From: Hyalella azteca
Lineage: Eukaryota; Arthropoda; Malacostraca; Amphipoda; Hyalellidae
Direction: 5' to 3'
DNA: 64,000 bases
Assembly: GCF_000764305.2 (NCBI RefSeq)
Contig: NW_025931881.1
Location: 33,639 to 97,638 of the forward strand
Shown: piece after piece, positions 54,307 to 64,000 of the stretch
Layout of the letters: every line of letters begins with the position of its first letter
Numbering within the stretch: the first letter of the stretch is position 1
Notes under the pieces: model-generated
Databases searched by the model: none
What the model was told of the DNA's origin: nothing
What the model saw: only the letters and a program-made list of their open reading frames with translations
Program-made: the position numbers and the translations under genes

Positions 54307-56232
54307 CAGGGTTGGCAATGATTAATCAAAATGATTAAATCATGTGATTAAATCACTTGATTTTTTTATAAAAAATCGTGATTTTTTTTTTATTTTTTTG
54401 ATTTTTTTGATTTTTTCATATATCTAAGTATATTGAGTGGCAGTCTTTAATTTATATTGAGGTATTGTTATTCATGGTTTAGTATAAATGTACTATGAAT
54501 GACAAATTGGTATATAAACTTGTTGCCTTTAGTGTCTATTAGGTTTCAATAAATTGAATGTTTTTGGTACAGAGGCATCAAGTGTGCAATACATTGTACG
54601 TAGCTAGCAGCTTAGCTAATTCTTATAAGGATATAAGTATAGTCTATGACTATTTTAGTATTTGTTATATATTGATTGCAATATACAATTTAAATGTGTT
54701 AGGTAGCTTATACAGGGTGGGGCAGAACTGATTGAACAGTTTTGAGGCGAAATAAAAGAGTAATGGAGGTACATAAAGAAAAAAGTTTATATTTCTCAAG
54801 ATTAGCATAACATACCATTTAAAATACTTTTGTTTTGAAAACAATATCAGGAAGATGGGGTTTGTTAGCTGCATCACACTGTTGGAGTCATTCTTGTAAG
54901 TTTTCTACAGCACGTTCACACATATGGCAAGGTATGGCCAAAACCTCTGCTACAATAATCTGTTCCCTTAGCTGTGGCAGGGTGTGAGGGAGACTTCTGA
55001 ACACCCTTTCTTTTAGATGTCCCTAAAGAAAGAAATCGCAAATGCTCAAATCAGGTGACCTCGCAGGCCACTGTAAATCACCCCTCAGAGACACCAGACG
55101 TCCGGGAAACATGCGTTTCAAAACATTGAGTGACATTCGGGCTGTGTGAGCTGTAGCCCCATCCTGCTGGAACCACACGTCTCCCAATGCTTCATTTTCA
55201 ACAATGTTTTCCATCCTGGGCTGCAAGAAATTTTGCAGCATTGCAGCATAGCGATCGGAATTCACTGTTACGGTTACTCCCTCCTCTGAGAATGACTCCA
55301 ACAGTGTGTTGCAGCTAACGGCCCCCATCTTCCAGATATTGTTTTCAAAACATAAGTATATTCTAAATGGTATGTTATGCTAACCTCTAGGAAAATAAAC
55401 TTTTTTCTTTATGTACCTCCATTACTCTTTTATTTTACCTCAAAACTGCTCAATCGGTTCTGCCCCACCCTGTATATTGAGAGGTTGAGATTGTATTGAC
55501 CTTATAGGCAATTAGAAAGATTTTCCACCCTAATACAAGTATTCTAATTAAGATATTTAATTTCAATCTTTGAATATGTGAATTTAAAACTAGAAACAAA
55601 ACAATTACAATTATAAGAATATGTAGAAAATAATTAAATGCAGTGAATTGATATAAAATATTTGAATTGTGCACATGTTTGTTTCAAGCAGTGTTAGCTT
55701 TTCTCATAACTTAGGTCTTGTTACACGTCAATGAGGTTTGTTTGGTTATTGTTCAGTTTATGTTTAGTATTGGTTTATTGGTCTGAATTAAATGGGAACA
55801 GTGCAGTCAGTCACTCAGTCACCGAGTCACTACTAGTCAGTGTGTATAGAGGGTAGAGTCTGATAGATTTTTAGGACATAAAATTACCGGTAGTAGATCT
55901 ATTGATACTGCTGTGCACTGTGCTATCAGCTACCTATCTGTTATGTGACTTCAATGTTTAGAAGATCTGCATTCCTGAAGGGTTTTTGTATATTGAAGCC
56001 AGTTAAATGGTCAATATTTAGCTCATTGCCTTGCTCCATACAAGCTTTACAAAGCTAATGAATAGACTTGTCAATAATTGTTTACCCAAAAATACCTAAG
56101 TGGTAAACACCACCTTGGCCTGTTGGCCATTATTGAAGGCAATAAGTGCCCTTTTTAGCCATCCATTATATGGTCATAATGGATGGCTTCAATTTTTTAT
56201 TTTTTTAAAAAATCAAAAAATCACCAACCCTG
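54307..56232. mobile_element. Non-autonomous hAT element with perfect 8-bp target duplication
   Basis: The ends are CAGGGTTGG and CCAACCCTG. The 8 bp CATACGTG occur immediately outside both ends (54,299-54,306 and 56,233-56,240), the hallmark of hAT transposition. The termini are rich in GATTTTTT/AAAAATC. No hAT transposase is present. A Tc1/mariner-type element sits inside. Confidence 0.93.
54711..55474 (-). mobile_element. Tc1/mariner-superfamily element, internally deleted, nested in the hAT element
   Basis: The ends are TACAGGGTGGGGCAGAAC and its complement, flanked by TA. Inverted repeats of roughly 130 bp reach inward to near the GTTTTCAAAAC motifs. The minus-strand frame at 55,328-55,023 keeps WFQQDGATAHTA and ARSPDLSICDFFL, the last two catalytic acidic positions, with 41 residues between the two Asp by my count. 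The N-terminal helix-turn-helix region and the first catalytic Asp are absent, so it cannot move by itself. Confidence 0.88.
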
Positions 56233-57055
56233 CATACGTGCTAGGGTAGACTACGGCAGTTCCCTATATGCGGCTGCCTCCCCCAACCTTTTAAGAACAC
56301 TGGATGTTATCCAAAATACCTGTCTTCGACTCATATTGGGGGCAAGAAAAACCAGCCCAATCATATCATTGCAGGTGGAAGCAAGGGTGCCTCCCCTATC
56401 ATTGCGACGCGAGTTCCTTGGAGCACAGTGGCATTTGAAAATCATGCATCGCCCCAGAGGTGACATCACAGCGGAAATACTGAGTCATGGACCTGAAGTT
56501 GACACATCTGCTCTGGCAACAGGAGCAGGACTACTGCAGCTATTTGGAGAACCAAGATGCCGGCGTTCCCACCTGGCACAGGTTGACCCAATTCCCCATT
56601 GGTCCCCTATACAACCTAAGACCTGCATTGACCCTCAATTACCTGGAGGTATCGATCTTGCTCACGGATTTAAGATACACATGAAGGAAAATTACCCGCA
56701 CCACCGCAGAATCTTTTGTGATGGCTCGCGGCAGGGAGACAACTCATCAACTGCCTGCGGAATATACATACCAGATGAGGCTCGGGCTGTGGCTTAGCGC
56801 CTGCGCCCGATGCATAGTATACTTTTTGCTGAACTAAATGCTATTCTGCAGGCACTTGTCATGATATCTGGGAGGGCACCTGCACAGTGGGTGATATGTT
56901 CTGATTCCAAGTCAGGCTTGCAACTCATAGGGTCCCCAAGCACATCTTGCACATCTATTGTATATGAGATCCGCGCACGCTTAACGGCCCTGCAGTCTAC
57001 ACCTGGAGTGACTGTTGACCTGCAGTGGGTTAAAGGCCATGCTGGAATAGAGTCA
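56233..57055 (+). pseudogene. LINE polymerase with RNase H, 3' half (RNase H domain)
   Basis: This continues the RT frame after the hAT insertion: RVDYGSSLYAAASPNLLRTL and LRLILGARKTSPI, then an RNase H domain with FCDGS, LFAELNAIL and VICSDSKSGLQL (D, E and D of the active site) and WVKGHAGIES. A stop at 56,795-56,797 interrupts it in frame. After GIES the sequence passes without a break into the 18-bp minisatellite, so the 3' end and tail of the LINE are missing. Confidence 0.88.
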
Positions 57056-60025
57056 AGGAGCAAAAGTGAGTCAAGGAACATAAGTGAGTCAAGGAACATA
57101 AGTGAGTCAAGGAACAAAAGCGAGTCAAGATACGAAAGTGAGTCAAGGAACGAAAGGGAGTCAAAGAACAAAAGTGAGTCAAGTAACAAAAGTGAGTCAA
57201 GGAACAAAAGTGAGTCAAGAAACGAAAGTGAGTCATGGAATGAAAGTGAGTCAAGGAACGAAAGTGAGTCAAGGAACAAGAGTAAGTCAAGAAACGAAAG
57301 TGAGCCAAGGAACGAAAGTGAGTCAAGGAACGAAAGTGAGTCAAGGAAGAAAAGTGAGTCAAGGATTGAAAGTAAGTCAAGAAACAAAAGGGAGTCAAAG
57401 AACATAAGTGAGTCAAGGAACATAAGTGAGTNAGGAACAATAGTGAGTCAAGGAACAAAAGTGAGTCAAGGAACGAAAGTGAGTCAAGGAACAAAAGTGA
57501 GTCAAGGAACGAAAGTAAGTCAAGAAACAAAAGGGAGTCAAAGAACAAAAGTGAGTCAAAGAATGAAAGTAAGTCAAAGAATGAAAGTGGGTCAATGAAC
57601 AAAAGTGAGTCAAGGAACGAAGTGAGTCAGGGAACATAAGAGTCAAGGAACATAAGTGAGCCAAGAAACTTAAGTGAGTCAGGAAACGAAAGTGAGTCAA
57701 GGTACGAAAGGGAGTCAAAGAACAAAAGTGAGTCAAAGAATAAAGTGAGTCAAGGAACAAATGAGAGTCAAGGAACAAAAGTGAGTCAACGAACAAAAGT
57801 GAGTCAAGGAACATAAGTGAGTCAAGGAACTAAAGTTAGTCAAGAAACGAAAGTGAGTCAAGGAACGAAAGGGAGTCAAGAAACATAAGTGAGTCAAGGA
57901 ACAAAAGAGAGTCAATGAACAAAAGTGAGTCAATGAACAAAAATGAGTCAAGGAACATAAGTGAGTCAAGAAACTAAAGTGAGTCAAGAAACGAAAGGGA
58001 GTCATGGAACGAAAGGGCGTCAAAGAACAAAAGTGAGTCAAAGATTGAATGTGAGTCAAGGAACATAAGACAGTCAGAGAACAAAAGTGAGTCAAGGAAC
58101 AGAAGTGAGTCAAGTAACGAAAGGGAGTCAAGAAACAAATGTGAATCAAAGAATGAAAGCGAGTCAAGGAACAAAAGTGAGTCAAGGAACAAAAGTGAGT
58201 CAAGGAACATAAGTGAGTCAAGGAACAAAAGTGAGTCAAGAAACGAGAAAAGTGAGTCAAGGAACAAAAGTGAGTCAAGGAACAAAAGTGAGTCAAGGAA
58301 CATAAGTGAGTCAAGAAACTAAAGTGAGTCAAGAAACGAGAGTGAGTCAAGGAACGAGAGTGAGTCAAGGAACGAAAGGGAGTCAAAGAACAAAAGTGAG
58401 TCAAAGAATGAAAGTGAGTCAAGGAACATAAGTGAGGCTAAATTTTTGTGTAGAAAAAATTAGAATCAAAATTATACAGCCAATTTACTTGAAAAGAGCA
58501 TTCTTTATTCTATATTTCAAGATAAAATGATGTTTGATTCGCAACAAAAGTGAGTCAAACAACATAAGTGAGTCAAACAACACAAGTGATTCAAATAACA
58601 GAAGTGTTTCAAACAACATACGTGAGTCAAACAACAAAAGTGAGTCAAATAACGAAAGTGAGTCAAAGAATGAGAGTGAGTCATGGAACAAAAGTGAGTT
58701 AAGAAACAAAAGAGTCAAGAAACGAAAGTGAGTCATGGAATGAAAGTGAGTCAAGGAACGAAAGTGAGTCGAGAAACACAAGTGAGTCGGGAAACATAAG
58801 TGAGTCAAGGAACAAAGTGAGTCAAGGAACAAAAGTGAGTCAAGGAACGTAAGTGAAGCTAAATTTATGTGTAAAAAATATTAGAATCAAAATTATACAG
58901 CCAATATACTTGAAAAGGGCATTCTTTACTCTATATTTCAAGTTAAAATGATCTTTGATTCGCAACAAAAGTGAGTCAAACAACAAGTGAGTCAAACAAC
59001 ATAAGTGAGTCAAACAACAAAAGTGAGTCAAATAACAGAAGTGTTTCAATCAACATACGTGAGTCAAATAAAAAAAGGGAGTCAAATAACGAAAGTGAGT
59101 CAAAGAATGCAAGTGAGTCATGGAACAAAAGTGAGTCAAGGAACAAGAATGAGTCAAGAAACGAAGGTGAGTCATGGAATAAAAGTGAGTCATGGAACGA
59201 AAGTGAGTCGACAAACACAAGTGAGTCGTGAAACATAATTGAGTCAAGAAACGAAAGTGAGTCAAGGAACAATAGGGAGTCAAGGAACAAAAGTGAGTCT
59301 AGGAACGAAAGTGAGTCAAGGAACAAAAGTGAATCAAGGAACAAAAGTGAGTCAATGAACAAAAGTGATTCAATGAACATAAGTGAGTCAAGGAACATAA
59401 GTGAGTCAAGAAACTAAAGTGAGTAAAGAAACGAAAGTGAGTCAAGGAACGAAAGTGAGTCGAGGAAAAAAGTTAGTCATGGATTGGAAGTAAGTCAAGA
59501 AACAAAAGGGAGTCAAAGAACAAAAGTGAGTCAAAGAATGAAAGTGAGTTGAGAAACAAAAGTGAGTCGAGAAACAAAAGTGAGTCAAGAAACGAAAGTG
59601 AGTCAAGGAACAATGAAGAGTCAAGGAACAAAAGTGAGTCAAGGAACGAAAGTGAGTCAAGTAACATAAGTGAGTCAAGGAACGAAAGTAAGTCAAGATA
59701 CGAAAGTGAATCAAGGAACGAAAGGGAGTCAAAGAACAAAAGTGAGTCAAGGAACAAAAGTAAGTCATAGAACAAAAGTGAGTCAGGGAACAAAAGTGAG
59801 TAAAGGAACATAAGTGAGTCAAGAAACGAAAGTGAGTCATGGAATGAAAGTGAGTCAAGGAACGAAGGTGAGTCGAGAAACAAAAAAGAGTCGAGAAACA
59901 AAAGTGAATCAAGAAACGAAAGTGAGTCACGGAACAATAGTGAGTCAAGGAACAAAAGTGAGTCAAGGAACGAAAGTGAGTCAAGGAACAAAAGTGAGTC
60001 AAGGAACGAAAGTAAGTCAAGAAAC
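57050..60025. repeat. 18-bp minisatellite (GAGTCAAGGAACAAAAGT), about 3 kb
   Basis: Roughly 150 degenerate units, most containing TGAGTCA. Because the unit is 18 bp, plus-strand frames read as S-R-N-K-S-E repeats and minus-strand frames as FLDSLL repeats; none is a gene. A single N sits at 57,432. A non-repeat segment of about 130 bp occurs twice (about 58,435-58,545 and 58,853-58,968), giving a higher-order period of about 420 bp. Confidence 0.95.
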
Positions 60026-60230
60026 CTGCACTACATTTAGGACATCATGGAGCGTGAGACTAATGTCACCTGCACTACATTTAGGACATCATGGAGCGTG
60101 AGACTAATGTCACCTGCACTACATTTAGGACATCGCAGTGGCTGAGGGACTCACGCCACCTGCACTATATCTTGGACACTAAAGTACAGGAGATGCTCCC
60201 ACTTGCACTACTTCCACGACACCACAGAGC
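60026..60230. repeat. 46-bp tandem repeat, about 5 degenerate copies
   Basis: Units contain CCTGCACTACATTTAGGACA and TCATGGAGCGTGAGACTAATG. The first two copies are identical and later ones diverge. Confidence 0.85.
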
Positions 60231-60560
60231 GTGAATTACTCAGATTTTCACCACGTTTATGACATCATAGGGAATAACTATTCACTTGTAGTAACACGTG
60301 TGAGTGAAACTAGCATTGGTGTTACTCACCCGATCGATGGTTCAGATCAAAAGTTGTCGACTACGGCTCCGAGGTTTCGAGTTCAAAATAGCAACAGCAT
60401 TGATATGTTCGCCATTCAACAGGCAACGCAATTTAATACGGAGAACAAAAATTCTTGTAGGCTTAAAAATGTACATTTCTCACATCTGAAAAGACAATTT
60501 ATGTATATTTGAATTCGATCAATTGAGTCACAAACTATCAATATAAGTAAGCAGACCAAT
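60231..60560. other. Short unique stretch
   Basis: A 93-codon plus-strand frame is open at 60,231-60,512. I recognise no domain in it. Confidence 0.35.
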
Positions 60561-60564
60561 ATTC

Positions 60565-62267
60565 GAACCCTAATCCATTCATCAAACCACAGAACTTAGC
60601 TCCATCAAACCACGCCGTAGAGCTAAATCAAACCACGCAACACAGCTCCATCAAACCAAGCAACACAGCTCCATCAAACCACGCAGCACAGCACCATCAA
60701 ACCACGCAAAACAGCTCCATCAAACCAAGCAACACAGCTCCATCAAATCAAGCAACACAGCTTCATCAAACCACGCAACACAGCTCCATCAAACCACGCA
60801 ACACAGCTCCATCAAACCAAGCAACACAGCTCCATCAAACTATGCAATACAGCTCCATCAAACCACTTAACACAGCTCCATCAAATCACACAACACAGCT
60901 CCATCAAACCACGCAACACAGCTCCATCAAACCACAAAACACAGCCTCATCAAACTAAGCAAAACAGCTCCATCAAACCAAGCAATCCAGCTCCATCAAA
61001 CCACGCAACACAGGCTTATCAAACCAAGCAACACAGCCTCATCAAACCAAGCAAGACAGTTCCATCAAACCAAGCAACACAGCTCCCTCAAACCAAGCAA
61101 CACAGCCTCGTCAAACCAAGCAACACAGCCTCATCAAACCAAGCAACACAGCCTCACCAAACCAAGCAACACAGCTTCATCAAACAAGCAACACAGCTCC
61201 ATCAAACCAAGCAGCTCAGCCACATCAATCCAAGCAACACAGTCTCATCAAACCACGCAACACAGCGTCATCAAACCAATCAACACAGCTCCATCAAACC
61301 AAGAACACAGCCTCATCAAACCAAGCAACACAGCTCCATCAAACCACGCAAAACAGCTTCATCAAACCACGTAACACAGCTCCATCAAATCAAGCAACAC
61401 AGCTCCAACAAACCAAGCAACTCAGCCACATCAATCCAAGCAATACAGCCTCATCAAACCACGCAACACAGCCTCATCAAACCAATCAACACAGCTCCAT
61501 CAAACCAAGCAACATCGCATCATCAAACCAAGCAACACAGCTCCATCAAACCGCGCAAAAGAGCTTCATCAAACAACGTAACAGAGCTCCATCAAATCAA
61601 GCAACACAGCTCCATCAAACCAAGCAACACAGCTCCATCAAACCAAGCGACTCAGCTCCATCAAACCACGCAACTCAGCTCCATCAAACCACGCAACACA
61701 GCTCCATCAAACCACGCAACACAGCTCCATCAAACCACGCAACCCAGCTCCATCAAACCCCTCAACACAGCTCCATCAAATCAGACAACACAGCTCCATC
61801 AAACCACGCAAAACAGCTCCATCAAACCACACAACACAGCTTCATCAAAGCACGCAACACAGCTCCATGAAACCACGCAACACAGCTCCATCAAACCAAG
61901 CAACACAGCCTCATCTAACCAAGCAACCTAGCTCCATCAAACCAAGCAACACAGCTCCATCAAACCAAGCAACACAGCTCCATCAAACCACGCAAAACAG
62001 TTCCATCAAACCAAGCAACACAGCTTCATCAAACCACGCAACACAGCTCTATCAAACGACGCAACACAGCTCAATCAAACCAAGCAGCATAGCTCCATCA
62101 AACCAACAACACAGCGTCATTAAACCAAGCAACACAGCGCCATCAAACCACGCAGTACAGCACCATCAAACCACGCAACACAGCTCCATCAAACCACGCA
62201 ACACAGCTCCATCAAACCAAGCAACACAGCGCCATCAAACCACGCAACACAGCTCCATCAAACCACA
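60565..62267. repeat. 22-23-bp minisatellite (CATCAAACCACGCAACACAG)
   Basis: About 75 units of CATCAAACCACGCAACACAG plus CTC with variants (CAAGCAACACAGC). The 146-codon frame inside it is a repeat artefact. The array joins the segmental duplication abruptly at 62,268. Confidence 0.95.
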
Positions 62268-63893
62268 TTGGTGTGAGGCAGGGGCGCTGAATGTGAATAG
62301 AGTTTAAAAGCGTGATATGAATGTGAAGGAAACTGTGAAGAACCTGATGACATTTGGAGCATTTGAGTGAGAAAGAGAATAGAGTGGATGGGATGGAGGA
62401 GACTCTGATTGAGGGCAAGGAGAAAATGGAGCGTAAGTGTTATTTACTGACGATGGAAAAACAAATAAATAAATACATGAACAAATAAATTTCATTGATA
62501 GTAATATTTTTAAAGCAACCATGATATCTGCAATTTTGATCGTCTTTTATGGATTAAATGACCAAATTCTCTCTTTTATTAAATATTTACATATGGTTCT
62601 CTGTCTTAATTTCTTTACTTTTACAATTAGCTCCTAGTTTGTCTTCTGAAAATACGACTGCTTCTAATTAATATATTTATTCACCCCTTGATAATTAATA
62701 AATACGCTCCTATCTAATTAGTATATTTATTCACCACTTTCTAGCTAATATATTCCGGCTTTCTGAGAGGTGTTCTGCCTGCAGTTTTTTCTGCCTATGT
62801 TCTGACTATGAGCTGCGGAGCTGCCCTACGCAAAGGCCTGGCCTGAGGTCACCACAACCCAATTAGTGAATGGCGGAAATTATTACTTAATAAGATCCCA
62901 TGCTTTCTACGTGAAGGTGGCATTGTAATCGCAAATAGCGAGCATTCCAATTGAGACAAACCAACAATTTCATTCACAAATCATGTACAATACAGTATGA
63001 TTTAGAGCATCTGATGCAACATTCCGAGATATGGGCTCTGGCACAGTTTTTACAAAACGTATCTTTTCTTCATTATAGATGTTGCTTTCTCTGCCACATC
63101 CAACTGTTAGATCTATAACGTGTTGGAACTTAGAAGATTTAAAAAGAAGAATCTTGATCTTATTCATTCAATTAGAAATTGAAATTGAGTCTCCAAGCAT
63201 ATTATATCATTTCAATATGTCTATGATTTCAAATTGATGGATTGTAATGATGTATATTCTAGAGATAAAGATAACGCTTGAAAATTAAAAAAAAGGATTA
63301 ATCATTCACAAAACTTTCTAAAGAAACTTCACGTGATGACTAAACAATAACATTGGCGGCCAATTTTTCGGTAGGTCTTGTGTTGCTTAAATGATCTTTA
63401 ATCCAAAAATGATCTTTAATTTTAAAGCCGCTTCCTCCGTTTTGTGTGCGATGTACGTCGTGTAATGTATGTTGTATATGCTGGTGCTTGTTAAGTAATC
63501 TATGCCATGGGTGCCAGTGTATGCATCATAATCTATGCCATGGGTGCCAATGTCTGCATCATAATCTATGCTATGGGTACCAGTGCATGCATCATAATCT
63601 ATGCCATGGGTGCCAATGTCTGCATCATAATCTATGCCATGGGTACCAGTGTATGCATCATAATCTATGCCATGGGTGCCAATGTCTGCATCATAATCTA
63701 TGCCATGGGTACCAGTGCATGCATTATAATCTATGCCATGGGTACCAGTGCATGCATCATAATCTATGCCATGGGTGCCAGTGTATGCATCATAATCTAT
63801 GCCATGGGTGCCAGTGTATGCATCATAATCTATGCCATGGGTGCCAGTGTATGCATCATAATCTATGCCATGCAAGTGTCTACATCGACTCAC
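62268..63893. repeat. Segmental duplication of 48,338-50,294
   Basis: Same order and orientation as the sequence beside alpha1. The AT satellite is reduced to about 120 bp (62,640-62,760), while the 33-bp minisatellite is expanded to about 12 units (63,495-63,875). It ends in exon alpha0. Confidence 0.9.
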
Positions 63894-64000
63894 CGCTGTG
63901 CACGTCCCACACGTCAGTCTCTTTGATCGTGACCTCGGCCGCGTGCTTCGCCAGCGCGGTGACTTCAGGGCTCCTCAGCAGCACCGCCTGCCAGTCGCCG
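63894..64000 (-). CDS. Exon alpha0, partial copy from an upstream paralogue
   Basis: This 107-nt part of an alpha exon runs off the window end. Donor G|GTGAGTCG matches alpha1. Within the overlap it differs from alpha1 at one base, changing Gly to Asp in DVWGVHS. It belongs to a segmental duplication of about 1.7 kb (62,268-64,000 versus 48,338-50,400). No beta to epsilon exon follows it before the NACHT exon, so it is either part of a truncated paralogue or could splice past the NACHT exon to beta1, which is in phase. Confidence 0.75.

Noticed and set aside
56794..60020. Long S-R-N-K-S-E (plus) and FLDSLL (minus) frames
   Set aside because: They come from the 18-bp repeat. The apparent SR-rich and leucine-rich proteins are mirror images of the same DNA.

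Overview
The window looks like nuclear DNA of an arthropod with a large, repeat-rich genome. A decapod crustacean is my best guess, but I cannot name the species from sequence alone. The reasons are spliced exons with GT/AG borders and matching phases, several kinds of non-LTR retrotransposon and DNA transposon relics, tRNA-derived SINE pieces, and minisatellites in almost every non-coding stretch.

The main gene is on the minus strand, from about 52,849 down to 25,748. Its first coding exon (51,012-52,849) encodes a weak N-terminal HEPN-like region and a clear NACHT NTPase module (Walker A GDVGAGKTTLL, Walker B LFLVDAFDE), so this is an NLR-type, probably cytosolic, receptor. Downstream I can place 17 short exons with good splice borders. 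They fall into recurring types that I call zeta, alpha, beta, gamma, delta and epsilon. Cassette 1 is 50,805-43,766; cassette 2 is 39,604-31,548 and has two gamma exons but no alpha; cassette 3 is 30,956-25,748 and ends in the stop codon. All exons of one type share the same entry and exit phase. Cassette 1 or cassette 2 can each be joined between alpha1 and cassette 3 without breaking frame (about 1,242 or 1,258 aa), but the two cannot be joined in series. Differences between paralogous exons are almost all amino-acid changing and fall on alternating positions of predicted beta-strands, as expected of a ligand-binding leucine-rich-repeat surface under diversifying selection. A near-identical alpha exon at 63,894-64,000 suggests a second gene copy just upstream.

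The other regions are as follows. 1-7,000: no supported gene; minisatellites, a 311-base N gap, hairpins, an inverted-repeat element and a SINE. 7,000-18,600: duplicated non-coding blocks in direct and inverted orientation with inserted transposons. At 13,850-13,887 lies an exact Nextera mate-pair junction adapter, so the assembly is probably chimeric there. 18,600-25,700: a hairpin, a broken CR1/L2-like LINE (21,586-22,860), and a 61-bp tandem repeat downstream of the receptor gene. 53,675-57,055: a broken LINE with an RNase H domain, split by a hAT element that itself contains a Tc1/mariner-type element; the RNase H reading frame runs straight into a 3-kb, 18-bp minisatellite. 60,000-64,000: more minisatellites and a segmental duplication of 48,338-50,400.

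Most long open frames in this window are products of tandem repeats and are not genes. Exon borders were read by eye from splice consensus, phase and paralogue comparison. No transcript or database evidence was available.
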